Assembly: GCA_019323495.1 (NCBI GenBank)
Contig: JAHWHE010000011.1
Location: 1-18,860, forward strand
Source: Candidatus Woesearchaeota archaeon
Lineage (GTDB): Archaea > Nanobdellota > Nanobdellia > Woesearchaeales > WJKV01
DNA length: 18,860 bases
Reading direction: 5' to 3'
The notes beneath the pieces were generated by a model. The model was given only the letters and a program-made list of their open reading frames with translations, searched no databases and was not told the DNA's origin. Every line of letters starts with the position of its first letter. Within the stretch, counting starts at the first letter, position 1. The position numbers and the translations under genes are program-made. This document shows, one piece after another, positions 1 to 5,834 of the stretch.

Positions 1-40
1 GATGATTGAGCAGACCATCAGCGGGCAAAAATTGAAATAA
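1..40 (+). CDS. C-terminal end of an unidentified protein (partial)
   Basis: An open frame enters from the left edge and ends at TAA (38-40). The last twelve residues read MIEQTISGQKLK. Too little is present to assign a family. The HIT-family gene begins one base after this stop, so the two are probably co-transcribed. Confidence 0.5.
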   Translation, partial: MIEQTISGQKLK

Positions 41-41
41 G

Positions 42-614
42 ATGGCAAAGAAAAATAACAAATTAGTAAATAAAGAAACAAACATGCAAAAGAATAAGGC
101 AGAGATGAAAACAGATACAAATGCGGTCGAGTGCCCATTCTGTGCTATCGTGCAAAAACAGGCAGCATCAATCAAGATAGTCTATGAAGACAAGGACTTT
201 ATTGCTTTCCTGTATCCTTATGCTGCAGCAGGCCATTTCGCAGTTGTTCCTGTAAAACACATTCCTGTTGTTGTGAAACAGGAAGAGAAGTTGACAAAAA
301 AGATGTTTGCAGTCGCAAAGAAGCTTCTTCCTCTTGTCTGCACTGCAGCAGAAGCAACGAGCGCGAATTTTGTCCTGCACACTGGTGCAGATCAAAAGAT
401 AAGCCATGTAAGTCTGCATGTTCTCCCTCGGAAAACAGGCGACGGAATAAACATTCGATGGGAGCCGATGCCAATGAACGAGGCGCAGCTGAATGAATTA
501 GAAAAAAAATTATCTGGTCCTGTAAGTGAAGCGCAGGAAAAAAAAGTAAAAGAAAAAACTTCTGAGCTAAAAGAAGACAGCTATTTGATAAAACATTTGA
601 AGAGAATTCCTTGA
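42..614 (+). CDS. HIT-family protein with altered HxHxH motif
   Basis: A 190-residue HIT (histidine triad) superfamily protein, a family of nucleotide hydrolases and transferases acting on nucleoside phosphoramidates or dinucleotides. An N-terminal CPFC (C31, C34) followed by a GHFAVVPVKH block (65-73) matches the zinc-binding form of the family, and SHVSLHVLPR (121-130) is the triad segment. The triad is normally H-x-H-x-H; here it reads H122-V-S124-L-H126, so the middle histidine, the nucleophile in Hint-type enzymes, is a serine. The last ~45 residues are Lys/Glu-rich and probably helical. The first 30 residues are Lys-rich and precede the domain; ATGs at 84 and 105 are alternative starts. 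It lies 1 nt after the preceding stop, in an apparent operon. Family assignment is firm; catalytic activity is doubtful. Confidence 0.85.
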   Translation: MAKKNNKLVNKETNMQKNKAEMKTDTNAVECPFCAIVQKQAASIKIVYEDKDFIAFLYPYAAAGHFAVVPVKHIPVVVKQEEKLTKKMFAVAKKLLPLVCTAAEATSANFVLHTGADQKISHVSLHVLPRKTGDGINIRWEPMPMNEAQLNELEKKLSGPVSEAQEKKVKEKTSELKEDSYLIKHLKRIP

Positions 615-657
615 AATTTGCATAAACTTTATAAATAACTTTCAATCATAGTCATTT

Positions 658-681
658 GAAAAAATAAATTGTTATTTTTTC
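658..681 (+). terminator. A/T hairpin after the HIT gene
   Basis: A perfect 10-bp inverted repeat GAAAAAATAA / TTATTTTTTC separated by 4 nt (668-671) lies 44 nt after the HIT stop. The right arm contains a T6 run, fitting archaeal T-tract termination. The stem has few GC pairs, so the T run may matter more than the hairpin. Confidence 0.4.
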
Positions 682-817
682 CTCGGCAACTGAAATTTAT
701 ATTTTTATTTTAATCCTCTTAATCTGTTTCTATAAATTTTCATTAATGGAATTTTATCTAAATTCTTTGAAAATTAGTCGAAATTAGATTAAGCTGTGAA
801 CATACAAAAAATCATTG

Positions 818-837
818 TCACCAATAAAATCTGGTGA
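818..837 (+). promoter_or_regulatory. Hairpin covering the Shine-Dalgarno of the basic miniprotein gene
   Basis: TCACCA (818-823) can pair with TGGTGA (832-837) across an 8-nt A/T-rich loop. The right arm contains the GGTGA ribosome-binding sequence used by the ATG at 851, so the stem would partly occlude it. The 236-nt gap 615-850 otherwise holds only very AT-rich sequence, with a TATA-like CTATAAAT near 730-737. Confidence 0.35.
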
Positions 838-850
838 GGAGACACAAAAA

Positions 851-970
851 ATGGCTAAGAGAAAAGCAAGAAAAGCTACAAAGAGAAAAGTAGTTAAGAG
901 AAAAGCTGTTAAGAAGAAAGCAGTTAAGAGAAAGACTACAAAAAGAAAAGTAGCTAAGAAAAGAAAGTAA
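851..970 (+). CDS. 39-residue Lys/Arg-rich miniprotein (H1-tail-like)
   Basis: Of 39 residues, 17 are Lys and 7 are Arg; the rest are Ala, Val, Thr and the initiator Met, with no acidic residue. The composition and the loose repeats of KRK + AV/TT/VV resemble C-terminal tails of linker histone H1 and bacterial histone-like proteins, so binding to DNA or RNA is a reasonable inference. Support for a real gene: a GGTGAGGAG ribosome-binding sequence (833-841) before ATG, an uninterrupted frame, and a strong hairpin terminator starting 20 nt after TAA. It stands alone between a HIT gene and a convergent peptidase gene. No family was recognised; the low complexity makes homology searching weak. Confidence 0.72.
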   Translation: MAKRKARKATKRKVVKRKAVKKKAVKRKTTKRKVAKKRK

Positions 971-989
971 GAGAGGAGATGAATTGTTA

Positions 990-1022
990 AGCCAGGGATC
1001 AGTCCCTGGTTATTTCTTTTTT
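990..1022 (+). terminator. GC-rich hairpin plus T-tract terminator
   Basis: CCAGGGA (992-998) and TCCCTGG (1003-1009) form a perfect 7-bp stem with a TCAG loop, extended by a G-U (991/1010) and an A-T pair (990/1011). A T-rich run (1011-1022) follows. This resembles a bacterial intrinsic terminator and separates the miniprotein gene from the convergent peptidase gene ending at 1025. Confidence 0.75.
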
Positions 1023-1024
1023 AT

Positions 1025-1903
1025 TTAAATAAAACCCAAGAACAAATTACCGAATACCAATGTGAATATCACAGCTGCAAGTATGCCCGGCACAAAAGGG
1101 ATGCCTCTTTTAACCAGCACTGATTTTATCTTGTATTTCTTGAGCAGTTTTATCTGTTCAAGTGAGATTCCCAGATCTTTTGGCCCGCAGATCTTTTTCT
1201 TTCCCCGATATACATTTTCAACTATCCAGTCCCCTTCTGTCAATTTGCTGATAGGCGTTTCCTTTATCATACAGCAGGCTTCTATTGTTTTTGCAAAAAG
1301 CCAGAGATGTATTGAAAGGAATGCGACCAATGCGCAGGTTATGAACAATAGTTTCAAGATGAAATCAGGAATGAAAATAGTTGCGATCAGCAAAGCAGCA
1401 CAAATAATGAAGATCACTATCCTTAATGTCCTTATCTTTTTCTCGTGCCTGATCTTTTTGAAATGGAGCCAGAAATTCCTGTGATTGATCAATGCGATTG
1501 TAATGCCCCAAATAAGGCTGTAAATTGCACCTATCACGAGTATGTTAAGAAGCAGGATTAATGGAAAATAAATATTCAGTATTGGGCTCAAATGGCCTAA
1601 TAATATCGAGGGATAAGTTGCAAAGACAGCGCCTATAGCCATCAACAATTTTGCATCTCCTCCTCCCCACTGCCCGCTGTAAAACAATGCGAATGCAATT
1701 GCCACAAAGATTCCGAATGCTATTGCTCCGTTGAATAAGAACCACCAGTCGTTGTAGAAGATGCTGTGCATCAATCTCAGCCCGAATGCTCCGATTATTA
1801 TTGCTGCGCTCAAGTAATCAGGCACTTCTCTTGTCTTCAAATCTGTGTAGCTGGCTATTATCAGTGCTACGAGTCCGATCAATAACAATAGTAAGTCTAT
1901 CAC
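1025..1903 (-). CDS. Archaeal A24 prepilin peptidase
   Basis: Membrane aspartic peptidase that cleaves class III signal peptides of type IV pilins and archaellins. The first catalytic Asp lies in SYTDLKTREVPD near the end of the first membrane helix and the second in GGGD of the GxGD motif, at about residues 21 and 83. Roughly eight hydrophobic segments are visible. A cytosolic block near residues 210-270, containing CGPKDLGIS and KRGIPFVPGILAA, fits the C-terminal extension of archaeal A24 enzymes, followed by a last membrane helix. Start choice: a TTG at 1921 is also in frame (298 residues), but it has no ribosome-binding site; the GTG at 1903 lies 26.5 nt from the centre of the reverse-strand TATA box at 1926-1933, matching the leaderless pattern of many genes here. 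Substrates are not in the window. Confidence 0.9.
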   Translation of the reverse strand: MIDLLLLLIGLVALIIASYTDLKTREVPDYLSAAIIIGAFGLRLMHSIFYNDWWFLFNGAIAFGIFVAIAFALFYSGQWGGGDAKLLMAIGAVFATYPSILLGHLSPILNIYFPLILLLNILVIGAIYSLIWGITIALINHRNFWLHFKKIRHEKKIRTLRIVIFIICAALLIATIFIPDFILKLLFITCALVAFLSIHLWLFAKTIEACCMIKETPISKLTEGDWIVENVYRGKKKICGPKDLGISLEQIKLLKKYKIKSVLVKRGIPFVPGILAAVIFTLVFGNLFLGFI

Positions 1904-1924
1904 ATGCTTCCAGAACAGCAAAAA

Positions 1925-1934
1925 GTATATAAAT
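1925..1934. promoter_or_regulatory. TATA element shared by divergent genes
   Basis: GTATATAAAT reads as TTTATATA on the minus strand (for the peptidase at 1903) and as TATATAAA on the plus strand. On the plus strand initiation would fall near 1956, giving a ~20-nt leader that contains AGGGGG (1965-1970) before ATG 1975. A second AT-rich element (1951-1964) lies between. Confidence 0.45.
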
Positions 1935-1974
1935 GTGTGTATCTACTGCATAATAAATATTTATAGGGGGAATT

Positions 1975-2574
1975 ATGTTACCTAAGCACCTGGCAATATG
2001 TTTTGACACGAACGATCTAGACGGTTCTTTTTCCATTATCAGACAGATAATGAGTGAGCAGCCTAAACTAGGTTTGCCTGTCTTGACATTTGGATTTGAT
2101 TCAGAGATTCCTAGCGAGAAAATAACTGAACTCTTGAAGTTCCATATCAGCAAGAAATTCCTCGAGGAGAACAAGATAAAGGTCTCTTTTCTCGGCAAAT
2201 GGTATGGTTTCGGGGCTGATATTGTCGAGGGCATTAAGCAATTGATCGACCTGACAAAGGACTATGACATGCAGTTCCTTAATTTTGTGATCAATTATGA
2301 CGGGCAGCAGGAGATAGTAGACGCGTGCAAGATCATCTGCAGGCAAGTCAAGGCTGGCAAGATTGATGTAGAGAATGTCACAAAGGAAAACATAAAGGAA
2401 AATACTTATTCAAGCTATTTTATTCCGCCAGACCTGATAATAAAGCTGGGGACTGTGCCTAAACTGAAAGGCTTTTTGCTGTGGGACAGCACGCATTCAA
2501 GAATGCATTTCACAGAAAAGGATGTAGCTGATTTTAACACAGACGAGATGAAGAAGATTCTTGACAAATACTAA
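1975..2574 (+). CDS. cis-Prenyltransferase (UPP synthase) homologue, degenerate active site
   Basis: A 199-residue member of the cis-prenyltransferase family, whose enzymes build undecaprenyl or dolichyl diphosphate from IPP and allylic primers. Landmarks in order: HLAICFDTND (5-14) aligns with the HxxxxMDGNGRW motif, LTFGFDSE (37-44) with LYAFSxEN, LNFVINYDGQQEIVDA (102-117) with LNxxxNYGGRxEIV, and PPDLIIKLG...FLLW...HFTE (151-181) with PDLxIRTxGExRxSxFLLW...FT. The first Asp (D11) is kept, but the RW of the first motif is lost. In an ungapped match, residues equivalent to E. coli R194, E198, R200 and S202 are K157, V161, K163 and K165. These bind IPP, so the protein may be a non-catalytic subunit (compare NgBR/Nus1) or an enzyme with changed specificity. 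It is shorter than the usual ~230-250 residues. Confidence 0.75.
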   Translation: MLPKHLAICFDTNDLDGSFSIIRQIMSEQPKLGLPVLTFGFDSEIPSEKITELLKFHISKKFLEENKIKVSFLGKWYGFGADIVEGIKQLIDLTKDYDMQFLNFVINYDGQQEIVDACKIICRQVKAGKIDVENVTKENIKENTYSSYFIPPDLIIKLGTVPKLKGFLLWDSTHSRMHFTEKDVADFNTDEMKKILDKY

Positions 2575-2587
2575 AACTAGGGAAAAG

Positions 2588-2623
2588 TTTATAAGCAAAT
2601 ATCAATATGTAGCATGCGGAGGT
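2588..2623 (+). promoter_or_regulatory. TATA box and consensus Shine-Dalgarno for the EF-like gene
   Basis: TTTATAAG (2588-2595) is placed to start RNA near 2618. GGAGGT (2618-2623) is a full consensus ribosome-binding site 4 nt before ATG 2628, so the leader would be only about 10 nt. Confidence 0.6.
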
Positions 2624-2627
2624 TAAA

Positions 2628-2885
2628 ATGGCTGACAAAACTGAAATTGGAAAAATTTCGCACTTTTTTGATAAGATCTCAGTCGCAGTGGTTGATTTGA
2701 CAGATACCTTAAATGTAGGGGATAAGATCAGCATTGAATCAGGAGACAGCGTAGTAGAAATGACAGTTGACAGCATGCAGGTAGAGCACGAGAATGTCGA
2801 ATCTGCCGGCGAAGGAGACAGCATAGGGATGAAAACACCTAAGCCTGTCAAGAGAGGGGCTGTCGTATACAAGATAGAAGAATAG
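2628..2885 (+). CDS. Small translation-factor domain-2-like beta-barrel protein
   Basis: An 85-residue protein made of a single beta-barrel module like domain 2 of EF-Tu/EF-1A or the C-terminal domain of U32 peptidases. The pattern EIGKISHFFDKISVAVVDL, NVGDKI (30-35), SMQVEH (49-54), EGDSIGMK (62-69) and GAVVYKI at the end is the usual barrel order with the G-D turns. Free-standing versions occur widely in Archaea, usually annotated as translation elongation factor-like proteins; their precise role is not established. No GTPase domain is present, so it is not a GTPase itself. Monocistronic, with its own TATA box, strong ribosome-binding site and downstream T-tracts. Confidence 0.8.
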   Translation: MADKTEIGKISHFFDKISVAVVDLTDTLNVGDKISIESGDSVVEMTVDSMQVEHENVESAGEGDSIGMKTPKPVKRGAVVYKIEE

Positions 2886-2888
2886 AGT

Positions 2889-2909
2889 TCTTTTTTTGCT
2901 TAGTTTTTA
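2889..2909 (+). terminator. T-tract terminator after the EF-like gene
   Basis: A run of seven T (2891-2897) and another of five (2904-2908) follow the stop codon within 25 nt, as in archaeal T-rich termination. No stable hairpin is visible. Confidence 0.45.
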
Positions 2910-2972
2910 TCTTAAAGAAATATAGAAATGTGTTTACTATATCAGAACAGAAGAATTTTTGATATCAGATTC

Positions 2973-3143
2973 TTATTCTTCGTCATCGAAATCGAAGTCT
3001 TCCTCTTCTTCTTGACCTCGCTCGTCCTTGTCTACGGTTTCATCGTATCCTCTGATGAAGCCCTCTTCTGCACCGTCTATCTCGTCATCTGCTAATTTTT
3101 CTTCGTAGTCGTCTTCTTCAAAATCTTCTTGGTCGTACTCCAT
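2973..3143 (-). CDS. 56-residue hyperacidic protein, last gene of the eL21-Rpo4-DUF655 string
   Basis: Reading ATG at 3143 to TAA at 2973 gives 56 residues, of which 31 are Asp or Glu and only 4 Lys or Arg. An N-terminal acidic stretch with aromatic residues (Y3, F8, Y13) is followed by a less charged centre EEGFIRGYDE (26-35) and an acidic C-terminus with interspersed Phe. Its start lies 1 nt after the DUF655 stop, and GTGAGGT at the end of DUF655 supplies a ribosome-binding site 4 nt before ATG. This coupling makes it a real gene. Its place beside RNA polymerase and ribosomal genes suggests a partner or nucleic-acid-mimic role, but that is inference. I do not recognise a named family. Confidence 0.78.
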   Translation of the reverse strand: MEYDQEDFEEDDYEEKLADDEIDGAEEGFIRGYDETVDKDERGQEEEEDFDFDDEE

Positions 3144-3144
3144 T

Positions 3145-3720
3145 TTACCTCACAAAGATTTTCCTTTTGTCTGTGCCTTCCAATTCCATCTTGATCCTTT
3201 TGATTATTCCTTTCTCTGGATCAGGCATCAGTTTTACTCTTTTCTTTATGTCGTCAAATGACTTGAAAGGCTCTTTTTTTCTTTCTTCAAGGATTTCCCA
3301 CATGTGCTTTTTTCCAACACCAGGAATCAGTTCAAGCATGTGCCTTCTAGTTGACAAAGGACCTGCCTGATTGAAGAATACAATGAAAGGTTCCTGATTC
3401 TTTTCCACTATGTCCTTTATTACAAAATCCAGTTCCTGCCTAGCGCTGTGCGTCAGCTTGTCCATTGACAATGCGCCGTTTATGTGGTGAATCTGGTCTC
3501 TTTTCCCTTCTCCTATGTAGACTATTTCGTAAGGCTGCAAGAATACGCCTTTCTTAGGGACTAATTCCAGCAATGTGAAATGTATTTTGCCTAGAGCTTG
3601 CACTATCGGAGTCTTCCTATGACTAGGTCGACTGTCAAACGGATATCCGTTTGGCAAAAAGTCCAATACTATTGCATTCTCTTCTTTTGTTTTCTTTTGT
3701 TCCATTTTACTGTAACACAT
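3145..3720 (-). CDS. DUF655 protein with helix-hairpin-helix
   Basis: A 191-residue archaeal DUF655 protein, a family presumed to bind nucleic acid. The N-terminal half is beta-rich (VLDFLPNGYP at ~18-27, EIVYIGEGKRDQIHHI at ~65-80). The C-terminal half has a helix-hairpin-helix: MLELIPGVGKKHMWEILEER (128-147) with the PGVGKK hairpin. It follows Rpo4 and eL21, an order common in Archaea, where DUF655 often precedes KsgA; here the acidic miniprotein takes that place. It has its own promoter (3754-3768). An ATG at 3705 (residue 6) is an alternative start; the GAGGGG at 3721-3726 directly abuts the ATG at 3720 and is 15 nt from the one at 3705, so the choice is unclear. Confidence 0.88.
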   Translation of the reverse strand: MCYSKMEQKKTKEENAIVLDFLPNGYPFDSRPSHRKTPIVQALGKIHFTLLELVPKKGVFLQPYEIVYIGEGKRDQIHHINGALSMDKLTHSARQELDFVIKDIVEKNQEPFIVFFNQAGPLSTRRHMLELIPGVGKKHMWEILEERKKEPFKSFDDIKKRVKLMPDPEKGIIKRIKMELEGTDKRKIFVR

Positions 3721-3753
3721 CCCCTCTAGGCTGTATTTTCCTAGTATTCCAGG

Positions 3754-3768
3754 TATTTAAAGGTTTCG
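3754..3768 (-). promoter_or_regulatory. BRE/TATA promoter of DUF655
   Basis: On the minus strand the sequence reads CGAAACC then TTTAAATA, a purine-rich BRE-like element followed by a TATA box. Initiation would fall near 3732. The thirteen bases CGAAACCTTTAAA are identical to those before the eL21 gene. Confidence 0.55.
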
Positions 3769-3779
3769 TAGAAGTATTT

Positions 3780-4124
3780 TTATAGGTATTTAGCGACTGC
3801 ATCACAGATTTTCTTCATGTTTTCTTTGCTTACTGTCAATGCATAACCCTGCAAAACAACTTTCAGCTCTTCAACGTTCGCTGGCATGATGTCAATGATC
3901 TTGATTATGTGATCTTCTGCGAGTCTAGGAATTTGAAGCTTTTCTAGTTCGTCATGTAGTTCCTTAGCCTTTGTATGGGATATCTTAACGAAAACATTAA
4001 GATATTCTTCTGTTTTTTCGGCCCTAAAACCTGCATCTCCGTCTCGCTTCTTGATTCTTGCCAATTCTGCTTTTAATTCTGCCATTGAAACTGGTTTTTC
4101 TTTAATCACTTTAGGGTCTGCCAT
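3780..4124 (-). CDS. rpo4: DNA-directed RNA polymerase subunit Rpo4 (RpoF/Rpb4)
   Basis: A 114-residue Rpo4, which pairs with Rpo7 to form the stalk of archaeal RNA polymerase that contacts emerging RNA and initiation factors. The family signature is the segment LQIPRLAEDHIIKIIDIMP (63-81) followed by NVEELKVVLQG, in the HRDC-like helical fold. The N-terminal part, residues 13-50, forms the pairing helices. Its start is 1 nt after the eL21 stop, so the two are translated from one message. Length is typical. Confidence 0.95.
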   Translation of the reverse strand: MADPKVIKEKPVSMAELKAELARIKKRDGDAGFRAEKTEEYLNVFVKISHTKAKELHDELEKLQIPRLAEDHIIKIIDIMPANVEELKVVLQGYALTVSKENMKKICDAVAKYL

Positions 4125-4125
4125 T

Positions 4126-4419
4126 TTAATCTGCTTTTCGTAAATGAATAGGATGTACTATTAAAGTTTTGTCTTTTTTCCCGTCTTTGACTTTAACATT
4201 ATAGCATCTTCCGATCTTTCCTTCTATGATGCCTGTCTTTCCGTGGAATCTGTGATGATACATTCCATTCTGGTATGCGCTGTCGAAATTCAAAAGTACC
4301 TTTTTTCCATCCTCAAAAGTCTGCAAAAAGCGTTTTAAGCTTAATTTGCCCTTGAATTTCCTTTTTTTCTGGAATTTATACCTTGATTTTCGTCTGAAAC
4401 CACCAATTCGCGTTACCAT
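4126..4419 (-). CDS. rpl21e: Large-subunit ribosomal protein eL21
   Basis: A 97-residue eL21, a protein of the large subunit shared by Archaea and Eukarya and absent from Bacteria. The Arg/Lys-rich start RIGGFRRKSRYKF, the conserved H-x-R-FHGKTGIIEG (57-67) and GRCYNVKVKDG (70-80) and the terminal VHPIHLRK are typical. It is first gene of the string eL21-Rpo4. A TATA box ends ~25 nt before the ATG, with room for at most a 4-nt leader. Confidence 0.96.
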   Translation of the reverse strand: MVTRIGGFRRKSRYKFQKKRKFKGKLSLKRFLQTFEDGKKVLLNFDSAYQNGMYHHRFHGKTGIIEGKIGRCYNVKVKDGKKDKTLIVHPIHLRKAD

Positions 4420-4445
4420 TGTGATTTATTAGAATTTAGCACTGA

Positions 4446-4460
4446 TTTTTAAAGGTTTCG
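4446..4460 (-). promoter_or_regulatory. BRE/TATA promoter of eL21-Rpo4
   Basis: Minus-strand CGAAACC followed by TTTAAAAA, identical over 13 bases to the DUF655 promoter. Initiation is expected near 4422, just before the ATG at 4419. Confidence 0.6.
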
Positions 4461-4466
4461 GTAAAA

Positions 4467-5264
4467 CTAATGCTTTGCAAATTGCAATGCGCAAGGCATG
4501 ACCTGATCAATCAGGAAATCCAAACCTTCTATAAAAGACATCTTTGATATTGTTTCTGTATCCTGCGGAGAGATGTTTCCGAATCTAGATAAGTATGCAA
4601 GAACGTCTTCGTAACCTAGCAATGCTTCTTTTTCAGATGCTTTTTGCCTTCTTACAACCCCTTTTAGCATCGCGTCTGAACCATCGCCGCATCCGTAACC
4701 TTTTTTTGAGGCCAGATACGTTGCTCTTTTTCCGTTTACTTGTTTTCTGGAACTATCATTCCAAAATACCTGGAACTCTCCTTCATCCCAGCGCAAAGAC
4801 ACATTGACAGCTTCAGACCAATGATAAACCGTTTTATTATCAGATCTATCGTCATCTTCTGCAACAAATTCTCTATCTGCATGAATGCTAATGTGGAATC
4901 TGTTGAATTCTTCAAGATTGTATGCGAAAAATTTAACATCTTTATCTTCGTATGGTCTTTCCACTCCAAAGGAGCATCTTGCAACGACATTGTATCTGAA
5001 TCTTTCTTCTATCCTGGTTTCACCCAAGGATTCTGTCAAAATAAAGCCAGGGCAATCTGCGCCATGACGTCCTTCTATATCTATAGTGCCAATAGGAAAC
5101 TCTCTTATCCTTGAATTCGGATGATTTGCCCATTTTTCCCTTAGCTTCTGAAGAAAATGCATTGCTTCTGCTGATACTTTCGGCATTGGAAACCTGACAT
5201 ACGTCCGTGGAAAGTCTCCTGCGAGTTCTTCCATTGTGTTTAATAGAATGTAATCCATACCCAT
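4467..5264 (-). CDS. Uncharacterised 265-residue protein
   Basis: I do not recognise a family. The protein is soluble, without signal peptide or membrane segments. It has a helical N-terminal part (30-50), a beta-rich centre (55-165) containing RFHISIHADREF and an aromatic YHWSEAVNVSLRWDEGEF stretch, a Gly-rich turn GYGCGDGSD (190-198), and a helical C-terminus. ATG at 5264 is supported by a TATA box centred 26.5 nt upstream, giving a leaderless message; ATG at 5258 (residue 3) is the alternative. It is divergent from another orphan starting at 5340. Confidence 0.75.
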   Translation of the reverse strand: MGMDYILLNTMEELAGDFPRTYVRFPMPKVSAEAMHFLQKLREKWANHPNSRIREFPIGTIDIEGRHGADCPGFILTESLGETRIEERFRYNVVARCSFGVERPYEDKDVKFFAYNLEEFNRFHISIHADREFVAEDDDRSDNKTVYHWSEAVNVSLRWDEGEFQVFWNDSSRKQVNGKRATYLASKKGYGCGDGSDAMLKGVVRRQKASEKEALLGYEDVLAYLSRFGNISPQDTETISKMSFIEGLDFLIDQVMPCALQFAKH

Positions 5265-5286
5265 GCGAATCTCACAAAATAGTGAA

Positions 5287-5294
5287 TATTTAAA
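5287..5294 (-). promoter_or_regulatory. TATA box, leaderless gene at 5264
   Basis: TTTAAATA on the minus strand, centre 26.5 nt from the A of the ATG at 5264. Confidence 0.6.
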
Positions 5295-5310
5295 CTTTTC
5301 TATGGATAAA

Positions 5311-5318
5311 TTTATAAT
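5311..5318 (+). promoter_or_regulatory. TATA box, leaderless gene at 5340
   Basis: TTTATAAT, centre 25.5 nt from the ATG at 5340; no ribosome-binding sequence lies between. Confidence 0.55.
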
Positions 5319-5339
5319 AAACTTATTATCTTCAAAAAC

Positions 5340-5768
5340 ATGCCAAATTGTAATCTAGAAAAAATAAGTGAGATTGCAGGCAAGCACTGCTTGCTGACGC
5401 AGGACTTAGATGTAGAAATAACAAGAATAGGAAGCGAATTGACTCTTCGTGCAGAATCAAAGGAATACTATGATAACGATCCTGTTCCGGTTGACCGCGA
5501 AGTTTTTTTTGAATTGGAAAAAGAGATTCCAAAAGCTCTGGAAGACAATGAAGAGCTAAAAGCAAATATTTGTTATGACCAAATAAACGGCTATCTTACT
5601 AGAAAAGATTTTATTCCAAGAAGGATGATCCCATCATCAGAGAGATTCATGAGCGGCGCTTGCGTTCCAATGAAGATTTATTATTATCTGCGCGTGCAAT
5701 TTGTTCATTACACTGTCAAACCAGAAGAGCCTAAAGTTTTCAGGGACGAAGAAATCCTTGACGTGTAA
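5340..5768 (+). CDS. Uncharacterised 142-residue protein
   Basis: Soluble, mixed alpha/beta, no recognised family. An N-terminal helix (5-15) is followed by beta strands (DVEITRIGSELTLRAES, 24-40), an acidic helical segment (52-72) and a C-terminal aromatic strand pair (KIYYYLRVQFVHYTV, 112-126). Four cysteines (4, 17, 78, 108) are spread out and form no CxxC pair. The TATA box position supports the ATG at 5340 as a leaderless start. It is read away from the orphan at 4467-5264, so the two could be co-regulated. Confidence 0.72.
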   Translation: MPNCNLEKISEIAGKHCLLTQDLDVEITRIGSELTLRAESKEYYDNDPVPVDREVFFELEKEIPKALEDNEELKANICYDQINGYLTRKDFIPRRMIPSSERFMSGACVPMKIYYYLRVQFVHYTVKPEEPKVFRDEEILDV

Positions 5769-5834
5769 TCTATATAGTCTCTTATTCTATAGACACAACC
5801 ATTAAACTCTATTCTTGCTATATTCTAATGTAAA

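Noticed and set aside
199..645. 148-residue open frame on the minus strand opposite the HIT gene
   Set aside because: It is the antisense shadow of a clear HIT domain, is Leu/Ser-rich as expected from complementing Lys/Glu codons, and has no promoter or ribosome-binding site.
1062..1484. 140-residue open frame on the plus strand inside the A24 peptidase gene
   Set aside because: Antisense to a gene with both catalytic Asp motifs; composition is an artefact of the membrane-helix codons.
1818..2234. Minus-strand frame spanning the peptidase start, promoter and cis-prenyltransferase gene
   Set aside because: It crosses two supported genes and a promoter region and shows no motif.
3000..3130. 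CTTCTT-rich low-complexity tract on the plus strand as a possible repeat
   Set aside because: It is explained by Glu/Asp codons of the acidic miniprotein read on the minus strand.
5769..5795. Short inverted repeat TCTATA...TATAGA after the orphan at 5340-5768
   Set aside because: Six A/T-rich base pairs with a 13-nt loop in AT-rich DNA are expected by chance, and no T run follows.
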